From contig NZ_LNUV01000004.1 of assembly GCF_001512285.1 (NCBI RefSeq), forward strand, positions 372,001-436,000: a DNA stretch of 64,000 bases. The letters are read 5' to 3'. Shown here piece by piece: positions 44,371-56,430 of this stretch; position 1 is the stretch's first letter, and each line of letters begins with the position of its first letter. The notes beneath the pieces are model-generated. The model saw only the letters and a list, made by a program, of their open reading frames with translations. It ran no database searches and was not told the DNA's origin. The DNA comes from Arthrobacter sp. EpRS71 (GTDB taxonomy: Bacteria; Actinomycetota; Actinomycetes; Actinomycetales; Micrococcaceae). Position numbers and translations under genes: made by a program.

Positions 44371-44961
44371 GTGGATTCCAGTACTGACAGTGGCGTCTAC
44401 CCCCACGGCATCAAGCTGGGGGTAGACGTCGGTACCGTTCGGGTGGGTCTGGCCATCTGCGATCCGGACGGGATCCTGGCGACACCGTTCAAGACGGTAG
44501 GGCGGGACACTAAGAAAAACTCTGACGTGCGTGTAGTGGTCAAGCACGCGGTTGACTTGGCGGCGGTGCAGATTTTCGTCGGTCTTCCCCGCACCATGAA
44601 GGGCGAAGAGCGGGCCTCTGCACACATGGCCATGGACTACGCGGAGCTCCTGTCCAACGAGCTTTTGCGCGTCGGTTTGGACGTTCCCGTGAACCTTGTT
44701 GATGAGCGACTTTCAACTGTCACGGCACACCGCAACCTGCACGAAGCTGGCATGAGCAGCAAGAACCACCGTAAAGTGGTTGATCAGGTTGCCGCTGCCG
44801 GAATACTGCAGCACGCAATCGACATGCAAAAAGCCAGAGGAACGGACGTAGGCCGCCGAGTGCAGGCACCGGTGCAGTCCGAAAAACCCAGCAGTGCCCC
44901 AACGCTGCTGGCTGCCTCCGGCAGTGAATCCGATTCTTCTAAGAGGGGACTGCAATTGTGA
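44371..44961 (+). CDS. ruvX: Putative pre-16S rRNA nuclease / Holliday resolvase-like protein RuvX (YqgF)
   Basis: 196 residues from GTG 44371. RNase H-like fold: L-G-V-D-V-G-T-V-R-V-G-L-A near 16-28 with the first aspartate, I-F-V-G-L-P-R near 69-75, V-D-E-R-L-S-T near 111-117 with the glutamate, and a final D-Q-V-A-A-A-G-I-L region with the last aspartate. A polar 50-residue tail is longer than in E. coli YqgF. It matures the 5' end of 16S rRNA in E. coli. It overlaps mltG by four bases. Confidence 0.93.
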   Translation: MDSSTDSGVYPHGIKLGVDVGTVRVGLAICDPDGILATPFKTVGRDTKKNSDVRVVVKHAVDLAAVQIFVGLPRTMKGEERASAHMAMDYAELLSNELLRVGLDVPVNLVDERLSTVTAHRNLHEAGMSSKNHRKVVDQVAAAGILQHAIDMQKARGTDVGRRVQAPVQSEKPSSAPTLLAASGSESDSSKRGLQL

Positions 44962-46691
44962 GCCCGGTCAACAACGACCCCTCCAGCGGTACCGCCGGCG
45001 GCGGTATGCCGCTCACCCGCAAAGAGCTGCGGGCGCGTGAACGATTCCTCGCCACGCAGAACCACAACGTGGTGCCCGTTCCCGAAGCGACCCCGGGGGA
45101 GGCGGCTCCCTCGGCGGAGAGAGAGCCGGAATTGCCCCGACCAGTCCCTGCGGTTCAGCCTGTGTCCGTCGCGCCTCCCGCCCCCGTTGCACCTCCTGCA
45201 CCGGTGGCACCCCCTGCACCCGTAGCGCCTCCTACTCCCGCGGCGTCTCCGACGCAGCCCGAGGTACCTGCTGATGAGGCCCCGCATCACGTGGATGAAG
45301 CGCAACGTGAGCCGGAAAGCCACCCCCAAGAGCACACCGCCAGTGAGCAGGCCCTCGTTGAGCATCCTGCCGTTGAACACGAAGAGCCCGGTCATGGAGA
45401 TCCGTCGGGCGGTCACATCCACCCTGATGAGGTCCATCAGGATGAGATGGACCACGAATTTGTTTCGGCAGGACATCCTGAAGGCTCCGCCGACGGTCAT
45501 GAGGACGCCGAACACGATGCGCACTACCAGCCCGGCATCCATGAAGAACTCCACAACGACGTTCTGCTTCATGATGAGCATCCCCACGATCTCATAGCCC
45601 CTGTTGCCAGCCCGGCGTCCAAGGCCGCCGCGAAAAAGGCGCGCCGCCGCCGTCGTGTGTTGGCCCTTCTGATCACGCTGGGTGTCTTCGTCGCCGCCAT
45701 CGCCATTGGTGCGCAGTTCCTGAAGCCCCTGCTGGGCATGGACAGGGTCACCGACTACCCCGGCCCGGGCACGGGGTCGGTAACCATCACGGTGCCCGAG
45801 GGGTCCGGTCCCAAGGCTGTGGCCAACGACCTTGTTGCGAATCGAGTGGTGGCAGATTCTGATGCTTTCGTGAAGGAGTTCCTCAACGAAGGTGGAGAAC
45901 TCTCACCGGGCGCCTTCACCTTCCGCACGGAGATGAAGAATTCCGATGCCGTGGCGGTCCTAGTGAACAAGGACGCATCCAAAGTCATGTACTTTGCCTT
46001 GAGTGCCGGCCTCCGCATCAACGAATCGTTGGAGGCCATCTCCAAGGGTTCGGGCATTCCGCTGCAAGAGCTCAACGCCCTGAACCAGACACCCGGGCAG
46101 TTCGGTGTTCCGGCCAAGGCCAAGAACCTGGAAGGCTTCCTGGCACCCGGCGAGTATCGGTTCGAACTCGGAACCTCCGCCAAGGACATCATCCAGAAGC
46201 TGGTGACCACCACCCTGGATGAACTCAAGGCACAAGGAGTCACCGACCCCGCGAAGCAGTACGACACCGTGACCATCGCCAGCATCGTTCAGGCTGAAGG
46301 CGGGCAGGCAGACTACGGAAATGTGGCTGGAGCAATTTACAACAGGCTTAAGCCGAACAACATCGAGACCAGTGGACTCATCCAGTCCGACGCCACGGTG
46401 ACGTACGGCCTGGGTAAGAAGTCGTTCCACCTTACGGAGGAAGAAAAGGCCGATAAGTCCAACGCTTACAACACCTACGCCAACGTGGGGTTGCCGGTGG
46501 GGCCCATTGGCTCGCCGGGCAAAACGGCGATTGATGCTGCAGCCAAACCGACTCAGAACGATTACCTCTACTGGGTGACCATCAACCTGGACACCAAGGA
46601 GACCAAGTTCTCCAAGACGTTGGCCGAGCACAACACCTATGTTGAGCAATACAACGCGTGGTGCCTGGCTAACGCAGGACGGTGTGTGTGA
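44958..46691 (+). CDS. mltG: Endolytic murein transglycosylase MltG with long His-rich cytoplasmic tail
   Basis: 577 residues from GTG 44958. The N-terminal 230 residues are not family sequence: a proline/alanine repeat (about 71-95), then residues 110-210 contain 20 histidines among many Asp and Glu. A basic R-R-R-R stop-transfer and one membrane helix (about 234-254) follow, then a LysM-like domain and the YceG catalytic domain with the glutamate at E447 (I-V-Q-A-E), and S-D-A-T-V-T-Y-G-L-G near 480. It cleaves nascent glycan strands near the membrane. Overlaps ruvX and aroE by four bases each. Confidence 0.93.
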   Translation: MSPVNNDPSSGTAGGGMPLTRKELRARERFLATQNHNVVPVPEATPGEAAPSAEREPELPRPVPAVQPVSVAPPAPVAPPAPVAPPAPVAPPTPAASPTQPEVPADEAPHHVDEAQREPESHPQEHTASEQALVEHPAVEHEEPGHGDPSGGHIHPDEVHQDEMDHEFVSAGHPEGSADGHEDAEHDAHYQPGIHEELHNDVLLHDEHPHDLIAPVASPASKAAAKKARRRRRVLALLITLGVFVAAIAIGAQFLKPLLGMDRVTDYPGPGTGSVTITVPEGSGPKAVANDLVANRVVADSDAFVKEFLNEGGELSPGAFTFRTEMKNSDAVAVLVNKDASKVMYFALSAGLRINESLEAISKGSGIPLQELNALNQTPGQFGVPAKAKNLEGFLAPGEYRFELGTSAKDIIQKLVTTTLDELKAQGVTDPAKQYDTVTIASIVQAEGGQADYGNVAGAIYNRLKPNNIETSGLIQSDATVTYGLGKKSFHLTEEEKADKSNAYNTYANVGLPVGPIGSPGKTAIDAAAKPTQNDYLYWVTINLDTKETKFSKTLAEHNTYVEQYNAWCLANAGRCV

Positions 46692-47542
46692 GTCGTCGTG
46701 CCGCAGTTCTGGGGCACCCGATTTCACATTCGAAGTCTCCGGCACTGCACTCTGCTGCATACGCCACGTTGGGTGTGGACATCGACTACTCGGCGATCGA
46801 CGTCACGGTGGACGGGCTTCCTACCTTCATGGACTCGATCCGTGGCGACGACGCCTGGTGTGGCCTCTCGGTGACCATGCCGTTGAAGTCGGCCATGGTC
46901 AGGGAAGTCGACGAAGTCCGCGGCGCAGGTGCCCACCTGGGCGTCATTAACACGGTGGTTTTCGAGCACGACGCCGGGCGGGTACGTCGGGTGGGGTACA
47001 ACACTGATGTGGCTGGCATCGTCGAAGCAGTCCGCTACGCAGGTGTGGTTGCTGCACCCCACGCGGCCATCCTGGGTGGCGGCGGCACTTCGGCCGCGGC
47101 CGTGGCTGCTGCGCGGGAACTCGGTGCCCGCCACGTCGACGTTTTCGTTCGTGATGCCGGACGTGCCGGTGATGCGCAAGCCGCCGCGGACGCCGTCGGA
47201 ATTTCCCTCACAGTCCGGCCCCTGAAGGAAGCGGCCACCGCTGTGGCCGGGACGGATCTGGTGATCTCCACGTTTCCACCCCGTGCCGCCGATTCCTTGG
47301 CGGAAGAGCTTGCAGTGCTGCCGGGAACCGGAGCCGGCGTCCTGTTGGACGTTGCCTACGATCCTTGGCCCAGCCGGCTGGCGGAAGTGTGGCATGGCCA
47401 CGGGGGAGCGGTGGTCCCGGGCCTGGAGATGCTGATGTATCAGGCGGCCGAGCAGATCAGCCGCTTTAGCGGCTGTGATGTCAACGCCGCCGTCATAGAT
47501 GTGATGTGCGACTCAGTCGGGCTTCCCCGGCGAGTGTTCTAG
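46688..47542 (+). CDS. aroE: Shikimate dehydrogenase
   Basis: 284 residues from GTG 46688 (V-S-R-R-A-A-V-L-G), which overlaps the mltG TGA; GTG 46682 is an equal in-frame alternative. Shikimate site H-P-I-S-H-S-K-S-P near 10-18, catalytic lysine in V-T-M-P-L-K near 63-68, N-T-D near 106, and nucleotide loop L-G-G-G-G-T-S near 128-134. NADP(H) reduction of 3-dehydroshikimate. First of four aro genes here. Confidence 0.93.
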   Translation: MSRRAAVLGHPISHSKSPALHSAAYATLGVDIDYSAIDVTVDGLPTFMDSIRGDDAWCGLSVTMPLKSAMVREVDEVRGAGAHLGVINTVVFEHDAGRVRRVGYNTDVAGIVEAVRYAGVVAAPHAAILGGGGTSAAAVAAARELGARHVDVFVRDAGRAGDAQAAADAVGISLTVRPLKEAATAVAGTDLVISTFPPRAADSLAEELAVLPGTGAGVLLDVAYDPWPSRLAEVWHGHGGAVVPGLEMLMYQAAEQISRFSGCDVNAAVIDVMCDSVGLPRRVF

Positions 47543-47568
47543 ACGCCCTACATGGCAGGATTGGTTAT

Positions 47569-48767
47569 ATGTTGCGTTGGTTGACTGCCGGTGAATCCCA
47601 TGGTCCGGCCCTGATCGGAATTGTTGAAGGCGTGCCCGCCGGTGTTGAACTCACCAGCGGGCAGATTCGTGATGCTCTGGCGCGCAGGCGCCTGGGCTAT
47701 GGCCGTGGTGCCCGCATGAAGTTTGAGCAGGACGAGGTCACCATCATGGGTGGCGTCCGCCATGGACTGACCCAAGGCGGCCCTGTGGCCATCCAGGTGG
47801 GAAATACGGAGTGGCCCAAGTGGGAGCAGATTATGTCTGCTGACCCCGTGGACCCCGAAGTCCTTGCCGATCAGGCACGCAACGCACCTTTGACCCGTCC
47901 GCGCCCGGGGCATGCCGATTTCACGGGCATGCAGAAGTACGGATTCGACGAAGCCCGTCCGGTCCTCGAGCGTGCCAGCGCACGTGAAACCGCCACCCGC
48001 GTGGCCCTTGGTACCGTCGCCGCCCAGTTCCTGAAGCAATTGGGCATCGAGTTGGTAAGTCATACAGTGTCCATTGCCAGTGTGACTGTCCCCGAAGGCA
48101 GGCCCCTGCCGTCGCCCAAGGATGTCATCGCGCTGGACGCCGATCCTTTGCGTTGCTTCGACCGTGAGACCTCGGACGCGATGGTGGCCGAGGTGGATGC
48201 CGCCCACAAGGAAGGCGAAACCCTGGGTGGTGTGGTGGAGGTACTGGCCTACGGGCTTCCGCCGGGATTGGGCAGCTACGTCCACTGGGATCGTCGTCTG
48301 GACTCCCGTCTGGCGGCCGCGCTCATGGGCATCCAGGCCATCAAGGGCGTCGAGGTGGGCGATGGCTTCCTCACGGCGGCTCGTCGTGGATCTGCGGCCC
48401 ATGACGAGATTCTCAAGGATGACAACGGCAGGATTGTTCGTCAGACCAACCGGGCCGGCGGCATTGAAGGCGGCATGAGCATTGGTGAAGTGCTGCGTGT
48501 CCGGGCTGCCATGAAGCCCATTGCCACCGTCCCGCGCGCACTGCGGACCATTGACGTCAGCACCGGCGAGCCCGCCAAGGCGCACCACCAGCGTTCAGAT
48601 GTTTGTGCGGTGCCTGCAGCGGGCGTGGTGGCCGAAGCCATGGTGGCGCTGGTTCTCGCTGAAGCTGTTGCTGAGAAATTCGGTGGTGACTCTGTGGCCG
48701 AAACCCTGCGCAACCTGCAGGGCTACCTTGAAAGCATCCCGGCAACCTTGGACTCGGTCGGCCGCTA

Positions 48768-48768
<1 letters not shown>
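47569..48768 (+). CDS. aroC: Chorismate synthase
   Basis: 399 residues from ATG 47569 with GCAGGA eight bases ahead. Family marks: [12 protein letters not shown] at the start, [11 protein letters not shown] near 42-52 for FMN/EPSP phosphate binding, R-P-G-H-A-D near 115, R-A-S-A-R-E-T-A near 136, and R-S-D-V-C-A-V-P-A near 344-352. It makes chorismate with reduced FMN. The last base of its stop is the first base of aroK. Confidence 0.97.
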
Positions 48769-50931
<2,163 letters not shown>

Positions 50932-51085
50932 GGCCGTTCCAAAACCCCGCCCGCAAGGCACACCCGCATTTGCCGGTAGAATGGTTCTTGGATTTTTGAT
51001 AAATACGCGCTGGCGGGCCGATTGGTACGCCTGCTTGGCATAGATAGCTGGCAGCTAGAACCAGTGCGATAACCAGAGGATACGA

Positions 51086-51649
51086 GTGGCAACCACAAAC
51101 GACATCAAGAACGGGACCGTACTGAAGCTCGAGGGCCAGCTCTGGAACATCATCGAGTTCCAGCACGTCAAGCCTGGCAAGGGCGGCGCCTTCGTCCGTA
51201 CCAAGATGCGCAACGTCATGTCCGGCAAGGTGGTGGACAAGACCTTCAACGCCGGTCTTAAGATCGAAACCGCTACGGTTGACCGCCGCGATTACCAGTA
51301 CCTCTACCAGGACGGCGAAGACTTCGTTTTCATGGATACCCAGGACTACGACCAAATCACCGTCTCCGGTGCCACCGTGGGCGATGCCACCAACTTCATG
51401 CTCGAGAACCAGATGGTGAACATTGCCATCCACGAGGGCACGCCGCTGTACATCGAATTGCCTCCGAGCGTCGTCCTCGAAATCACCTACACGGAGCCGG
51501 GCCTTCAGGGCGACCGCTCCTCGGCAGGTACCAAGCCGGCCACAGTGGAGACCGGCTACGAAATCCAGGTCCCGCTGTTCGTTGAGCAGGGCACCAAGGT
51601 CAAGGTTGACACCAGGGATGGCAGCTACTTGGGCCGGGTCAACGACTAG
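51086..51649 (+). CDS. efp: Elongation factor P
   Basis: 187 residues from GTG 51086. Three-domain EF-P: KOW-like N-terminal domain with the tip lysine K32 in P-G-K-G-G-A-F-V-R, then two OB domains; the signature [12 protein letters not shown] is near the end. It rescues ribosomes stalled at proline runs, relevant to the Pro-rich proteins here (e.g. MltG). The 154-base gap upstream has no gene; a TAGAAT at 50977 may be a -10. The stop overlaps nusB by one base. Confidence 0.96.
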   Translation: MATTNDIKNGTVLKLEGQLWNIIEFQHVKPGKGGAFVRTKMRNVMSGKVVDKTFNAGLKIETATVDRRDYQYLYQDGEDFVFMDTQDYDQITVSGATVGDATNFMLENQMVNIAIHEGTPLYIELPPSVVLEITYTEPGLQGDRSSAGTKPATVETGYEIQVPLFVEQGTKVKVDTRDGSYLGRVND

Positions 51650-52059
51650 TGAGCGCACGCGGTAAAGCCCGTAGCAGGGCACTTGAAGTACTTTTCGAGG
51701 CGGAGCAGCGTTCCGTTTCGGCTTTCGACGCGATGACAGCGCGCCGGGAGAAGACCGATCTTGTCATCAACCCCTACACGGTGGAAATCGTGGAAGGCGT
51801 TGTTTCCATGCAGGCGACCATCGATGAGTTCCTGCAGACCTACGCCCAGGGCTGGACGTTGGAGCGGATGCCGTCAGTGGACCGCATCATCCTCCGTATC
51901 GGCGCGTGGGAACTTCTCTACAATGACGAAGTTCCGGACGGCGTAGCTGTCAGCGAAGCTGTGGCTCTGGCTAAGACCATGTCCACGGACGAGTCGCCTG
52001 CCTTCATCAATGGGCTGCTTGGCCGGCTCCAGAAGCTGAAGCCCTCGCTCCTGGCATAA
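51649..52059 (+). CDS. nusB: Transcription antitermination protein NusB
   Basis: 136 residues from GTG 51649, sharing the last base of the efp stop. All-helical with the N-terminal R-x-K-A-R-x-R-A-L-E-V-L-F-E-A-E and the C-terminal S-V-D-R-I-I-L-R-I-G-A-W-E-L and V-A-V-S-E-A-V-A-L-A-K block typical of NusB. With NusE it binds boxA RNA in rRNA operons. It ends the aro-efp transcript at a hairpin. Confidence 0.95.
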   Translation: MSARGKARSRALEVLFEAEQRSVSAFDAMTARREKTDLVINPYTVEIVEGVVSMQATIDEFLQTYAQGWTLERMPSVDRIILRIGAWELLYNDEVPDGVAVSEAVALAKTMSTDESPAFINGLLGRLQKLKPSLLA

Positions 52060-52073
52060 GGAGTTGTTTGCTG

Positions 52074-52105
52074 AAGGACCCGCATCCACAGGATGCGGGT
52101 CCTTT
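52074..52105. terminator. Bidirectional terminator nusB / PrsW
   Basis: Perfect 14-bp stem (52074-52087 with 52091-52104), ACA loop, followed by T-rich bases on the plus strand. It lies between the nusB stop and the minus-strand PrsW stop (52111). Confidence 0.88.
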
Positions 52106-52110
52106 CTGCG

Positions 52111-53361
52111 TTACTGGAGGACTGCTGCCCTGAGCGTGGGGATAGTCCTGAGCAGCTCAAGCTCGTCCTGCTGATGGACGTGGATGTCGCGGCCGCTGAG
52201 TATCCGTTGCCGGGTAAACGCCAATGCTGTGGCCTCCTTGATGAAGGACTTCATGGTGCTGCCGCGCCCGCGCGAGTTTGCCCAGCGAATGGCCTGCCTC
52301 CGGCCCCGTGACGTAGCCAGCATTTCCACTTCTGCTGAAGTGAACCAGCCTGCCCGGGCATATTCGAGCAGCCGCTGGCGGGTGAGTTTTCCTTCAGCGA
52401 CCCGGAGCAGGATGATTCCCACCGCTGCCACCAGGAAGATCGGTACCTGAACCACGAAGTACTCCACCAGGAAGTTCTGTCCCATGCTGTTCCATCGGTT
52501 GTGCAGGAACATCGCGGGCAGCAAGCCGATGAAGAAGGCCAGGACCGCATAGCCCGAGTGCCATTTTCGTGCGGCGAAGCCCATGATCAGTCCGGTGGTT
52601 CCCGTGAATACTGCGTGCGCGAAAGGCGACATGACGCCCCGGAGGATGAAAATCCGGATGAGGTCAGTACTTGGATCGGTGGAGGAGGCTATTTCGCGGC
52701 CAAAGTAGAGGATGTTCTCCGTGAAAGCGAAACCCGCGGCGATGGTAAAGGCGAAAACGACGCCGTCAACAGGTCCATCAAAGTACTTGCGTGCTGCGAG
52801 GATCAGGACCAGCAAGCCGAGCGACTTGGTGAATTCCTCCACGATGGGGGCTTGGACCGTGGCCATGAAGTAGCTGAATGCTTCTTCGCTGGAGGTGGGG
52901 GCAGCGAGGGCGAAGAGTGGCTGGATGAGCAGCGTCCCGGCAATGGAAACGGCGGCACCCCAGGTGAAAGCGAACCAGAGGAGCCTCTTTGGTTCGGGCT
53001 CCCAGCGATCGATCAGGCGTACCGTCAAGAGCACCACGGACAGAGGTATGAGTGAGGCAATGAAGCCGATCACAAATCCGGTGACGCCGGTGTTGCCCAA
53101 CAGAAACGGAACCACCAGGAACAGGCTGCCGAGAACCAGTACAACTGCACCGATGAGCAAGGGAAGCGTCCCCCAGGACGTGCGTGCTTGCGGCGCTGGT
53201 GGGATGGCCCATGTTTGACGGGGGAGCGACGTCGGATTACCGGGGGCCGGTTGATAATTCCCGGGCTGGACGCGGCCGATCCAGGTGGGGTTCGCGCCAG
53301 GTTCCAGATATGGCCGGGGATAGGGCTGTCCGCCGGGTTGGCCGTGGTGGTTCATGGTCAT
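52111..53361 (-). CDS. PrsW-family intramembrane metalloprotease
   Basis: I use ATG 53361 (M-T-M-N-H-H-G); the frame is open to 53406. 416 residues: a Pro/Gly/Gln-rich N-terminal tail of about 60, then about eight membrane helices. PrsW/CPBP-type motifs are visible: P-I-V-E-E-F-T-K near 174-181, F-A-F-T-E-N near 211-216, and H-A-V-F-T-G-T near 247-253. A basic cytosolic C-terminal domain of about 90 residues follows the last helix. PrsW proteases in Bacillus cut anti-sigma factors; the target here is unknown and no sigma/anti-sigma pair is adjacent. Confidence 0.82.
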   Translation of the reverse strand: MTMNHHGQPGGQPYPRPYLEPGANPTWIGRVQPGNYQPAPGNPTSLPRQTWAIPPAPQARTSWGTLPLLIGAVVLVLGSLFLVVPFLLGNTGVTGFVIGFIASLIPLSVVLLTVRLIDRWEPEPKRLLWFAFTWGAAVSIAGTLLIQPLFALAAPTSSEEAFSYFMATVQAPIVEEFTKSLGLLVLILAARKYFDGPVDGVVFAFTIAAGFAFTENILYFGREIASSTDPSTDLIRIFILRGVMSPFAHAVFTGTTGLIMGFAARKWHSGYAVLAFFIGLLPAMFLHNRWNSMGQNFLVEYFVVQVPIFLVAAVGIILLRVAEGKLTRQRLLEYARAGWFTSAEVEMLATSRGRRQAIRWANSRGRGSTMKSFIKEATALAFTRQRILSGRDIHVHQQDELELLRTIPTLRAAVLQ

Positions 53362-53446
53362 GGGCAAGAGCCTATTCCACAGCACGGACTGTGAGCTTAA
53401 ACTCACTGGTCACAGCCGCCTCGGGTGAGGTGGGAAAGGGGCGCTG

Positions 53447-53502
53447 TGGTAGCTTTGAAAAGCAAATATTCCTTTTTTAATTCCGTCCCGTGAGGCGGGG
53501 AA
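53447..53502 (+). promoter_or_regulatory. pyr operon promoter and PyrR-binding RNA element
   Basis: TGG-TAGCTT (53447-53455) is an extended -10 candidate. Downstream, 53484-53497 matches the PyrR binding-loop consensus ARUCCNGNGAGGYU at 12 of 14 positions, including all of UCCNGNGAGGY (53486-53496). The element folds with TTCC (53481-53484) pairing to GGAA just before the ribosome-binding site, so PyrR-UMP binding could hide the AAGGGGAG site at 53501-53508. Confidence 0.7.
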
Positions 53503-53516
53503 AGGGGAGACGAGCG

Positions 53517-54101
53517 ATGACTGAAGTCACTTCAGCGCACGTGCCGTCGCGGGTTGTTCTCAATCAGGCGGACATTGATCGTGCGCTCACTCGTATCGCC
53601 CACGAGATCCTCGAAGCCAACAAAGGCTCCCAGGACCTGGTCCTGTTGGGCATTCCCAGCCGCGGCTATCCCTTGGCTGTGCGGCTTGCCAACAAGATCG
53701 CTGCCGCCGATCCCACGGTTAACGCAGACACCATGGTTGGACAGTTGGATGTCACCATGTTCCGTGACGATCTTTCCCATCAGCCCACCCGGCCCCCACG
53801 CCACACCCGGCTCCCGCTGTCAGGCATAGATAACAAAGTTGTTGTTCTGATTGACGACGTCCTGTACTCCGGCCGGACCATCCGCGCGGCCCTGGATGCC
53901 TTGGTTGATCTTGGCCGCCCACGCATCGTCCGTCTTGCGGTGCTGGTGGACAGGGGACACCGTGAGCTTCCCATCCGCGCGGATCACGTGGGCAAGAACC
54001 TGCCCACTTCCTCCTCGGAGAAGGTCCGGGTCCATCTCGAGGAGATCGATTCCGTAGACGGCGTGCCCGTCAATGAGGTTGTTATCGAGGCCGGCAAATG
54101 A
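53517..54101 (+). CDS. pyrR: Bifunctional PyrR: pyr mRNA-binding regulator / uracil phosphoribosyltransferase
   Basis: 194 residues from ATG 53517, eight bases after AAGGGGAG; an in-frame start at 53490 is inside the RNA element and unlikely. PRPP loop [13 protein letters not shown] near 106-118; the basic RNA-contact residues of the PyrR family lie around R-D-D-L-S. It senses UMP and represses the operon, in actinobacteria by blocking translation rather than by a terminator switch. First gene of the pyrimidine operon; overlaps pyrB by four bases. Confidence 0.94.
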   Translation: MTEVTSAHVPSRVVLNQADIDRALTRIAHEILEANKGSQDLVLLGIPSRGYPLAVRLANKIAAADPTVNADTMVGQLDVTMFRDDLSHQPTRPPRHTRLPLSGIDNKVVVLIDDVLYSGRTIRAALDALVDLGRPRIVRLAVLVDRGHRELPIRADHVGKNLPTSSSEKVRVHLEEIDSVDGVPVNEVVIEAGK

Positions 54102-55105
54102 AGCACCTTCTGTCCACCGAAAACCTCAGTCTCTTCGACGCCATCCGTGTTCTGGACACGGCGGAGGAAATGTCCGCCGTCGGCGAGCGTGAAGTAAAGA
54201 AGCTCCCGGCACTGCGCGGCCGGACGGTAGTGAACCTCTTCTTCGAGGACTCCACCCGCACCCGCATCTCCTTTGAAGCGGCGGCCAAGCGACTGTCAGC
54301 CGACGTCATCAACTTCGCCGCCAAAGGATCTTCGGTCTCCAAGGGGGAGTCCCTCAAGGACACGGCGCAAACACTTGCAGCCATGGGTGCGGACGCCGTC
54401 GTTATCCGGCACTGGGCCTCCGGCGCGCCGCACCGGCTTGCTGCCACCGACTGGATCGACGCAGCCGTCATCAATGCTGGCGACGGCACCCATGAGCACC
54501 CTACGCAGGCACTGCTGGACGCCTTCACCATGCGTCGGCATTGGTCGCAGGTCAACGGCATTGAGTCCACGGGGGCAGACCTCAAAGGCATGCGCGTAGC
54601 CATTGCCGGCGATGTCCTGCACTCGCGCGTTGCCCGTTCAAATGTGTGGTTGCTCAAGACCCTTGGCGCCGAGGTCACGCTCGTGGCGCCACCCACGCTG
54701 CTGCCCATCGGCGTCGAGCACTGGCCTTGCAAGGTCAGCTACAACCTGGACGAGACACTGGAAGCCGGCATCGACGCCATGATGATGCTGCGCGTCCAGG
54801 GTGAGCGGATGAACGCCTCCTTCTTCCCTTCAACCCGCGAGTACTCCCGCCGCTGGGGGTTCGACGACGCAAGGCTCCGCGCGCTGGACGATCTCGGCAT
54901 GAAGGACACCATCATCATGCACCCCGGCCCCATGAACCGTGGCCTGGAGATCTCCTCGGCAGCCGCCGATTCGCCGCGTTCAACCGTTCTCGCCCAGGTG
55001 CGAAACGGGGTCTCGGTCCGTATGGCCGCCCTTTACCTGCTGCTCTCAGGGGATTCCCGTGAAGCCGCCCCGAACTTAAGCCAGTCCAGCAAGGAGACCA
55101 ACTGA
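54098..55105 (+). CDS. pyrB: Aspartate carbamoyltransferase catalytic subunit
   Basis: 335 residues. Carbamoyl phosphate loop S-T-R-T-R near 51-55, S-x-K-G-E-S near 78-83 for the neighbouring subunit loop, H-P-T-Q near 134-137, and P-G-P-M-N-R near 277-282. No regulatory pyrI partner is present; in this group the enzyme works without it. ATG overlaps pyrR, and its own TGA overlaps pyrC by one base. Confidence 0.96.
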   Translation: MKHLLSTENLSLFDAIRVLDTAEEMSAVGEREVKKLPALRGRTVVNLFFEDSTRTRISFEAAAKRLSADVINFAAKGSSVSKGESLKDTAQTLAAMGADAVVIRHWASGAPHRLAATDWIDAAVINAGDGTHEHPTQALLDAFTMRRHWSQVNGIESTGADLKGMRVAIAGDVLHSRVARSNVWLLKTLGAEVTLVAPPTLLPIGVEHWPCKVSYNLDETLEAGIDAMMMLRVQGERMNASFFPSTREYSRRWGFDDARLRALDDLGMKDTIIMHPGPMNRGLEISSAAADSPRSTVLAQVRNGVSVRMAALYLLLSGDSREAAPNLSQSSKETN

Positions 55106-56430
55106 TGGCCGAGAACACCTACCTGATTCGTGGGGCCGCCATCCTCGGCGGCGAAGCTGAAGACCTCTTGATCTGCGACGGCGTCATTGAAGCCCGCGGC
55201 AAGGACCTGTCCGCGGAGGACGCAACCGTCATCGACGCCCAGGGCCTCGTTGCACTGCCGGGCATGGTGGACGTTCACACCCACCTGCGCGAACCCGGCC
55301 GTGAAGACGCCGAGACGGTGGAGACCGGCACCCGCGCCGCGGCGCTGGGTGGCTTCACCGCCGTCCACGCCATGGCCAACAGCAACCCGGTGGCGGACAC
55401 TGCGGGTGTTGTGGAGCAGGTTCACAGCCTGGGACGGGCGTCCGGCTGGGTGGATGTACGCCCTGTTGGTGCAGTCACCGTGGGCTTGGCCGGGGACCAA
55501 CTGGCAGAGCTCGGCGCCATGGCCGATTCCCGCGCCCAGGTCCGGATGTTCTCCGATGACGGCATCTGCGTTCACGATCCCGTCATCATGCGCCGTGCCC
55601 TGGAATACGTCAAAGCGTTCGACGGCGTGGTGGCCCAGCACGCGCAGGAGCCCCGCCTGACCGCCGGTGCACAGATGAACGAAGGCGCAGTGTCCGCCGT
55701 GCTGGGACTTACCGGTTGGCCCGCCGTAGCCGAGGAAAGCATCATTGCCCGGGATGTCCTGCTGGCCCAGCATGTGGGTTCCCGCCTCCACGTATGCCAC
55801 GTTTCCACTGCAGGATCCGTGGAAATTGTCCGCTGGGCCAAGGCACGGGGCATCAACGTTACCGCCGAGGTCACACCGCACCACCTGCTGCTGACCGACG
55901 AACTGGTCCGCAGCTACGACCCCGTCTACAAGGTCAACCCGCCGCTGCGCACCGATTCCGACGTCCAGGCGCTCCGTGAGGGCCTGGCCGATGGCACCAT
56001 CGACGTCGTGGGAACCGACCACGCACCGCACCCCAGCGAGCATAAGGAATGTGAGTGGGCGCAAGCAGCGATGGGCATGACCGGTCTTGAGACCGCCTTG
56101 TCCGTGGTGCAGGAGACCATGATCGAAACCGGCCTCATGACCTGGGCGGATTTCGCCAGGGTTACCTCGTTCACGCCTGCAGTGATCGGACGCGTCGCGG
56201 ATCAGGGCCGTCCCCTGGAGGTTGGCGAACCTGCGAACGTCATCCTGGTGGACCCGGCTGCGCGTTGGACCGTTGACCCGCATAAAATGGCAACCATGGG
56301 CCGCAATTCACCGTTCAAGGGCAAGGAGCTGCCCGGATCCGTGGTGGCGACCTTCTTCAAAGGCCACCCCACGGTCCTCAATGGTCAGCTCAACACGCCT
56401 TACAGGTACCCGGCAGTCAGCAGCAACTAA
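55105..56430 (+). CDS. pyrC: Dihydroorotase
   Basis: 441 residues, the class I amidohydrolase type. Metal site [10 protein letters not shown] near 55-64, second histidines near 178 and 232 (V-C-H-V-S-T, H-H), and G-T-D-H-A-P-H near 304-310. It closes carbamoyl aspartate to dihydroorotate. It overlaps pyrB upstream and the 173-residue membrane protein gene downstream (TAATG). Confidence 0.96.
   Translation: MAENTYLIRGAAILGGEAEDLLICDGVIEARGKDLSAEDATVIDAQGLVALPGMVDVHTHLREPGREDAETVETGTRAAALGGFTAVHAMANSNPVADTAGVVEQVHSLGRASGWVDVRPVGAVTVGLAGDQLAELGAMADSRAQVRMFSDDGICVHDPVIMRRALEYVKAFDGVVAQHAQEPRLTAGAQMNEGAVSAVLGLTGWPAVAEESIIARDVLLAQHVGSRLHVCHVSTAGSVEIVRWAKARGINVTAEVTPHHLLLTDELVRSYDPVYKVNPPLRTDSDVQALREGLADGTIDVVGTDHAPHPSEHKECEWAQAAMGMTGLETALSVVQETMIETGLMTWADFARVTSFTPAVIGRVADQGRPLEVGEPANVILVDPAARWTVDPHKMATMGRNSPFKGKELPGSVVATFFKGHPTVLNGQLNTPYRYPAVSSN

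Noticed and set aside
45170..45245. Minisatellite or mobile repeat
   Set aside because: The imperfect 18-base repeats encode the Pro-Ala linker of MltG in frame; this is protein low complexity, not a mobile element.
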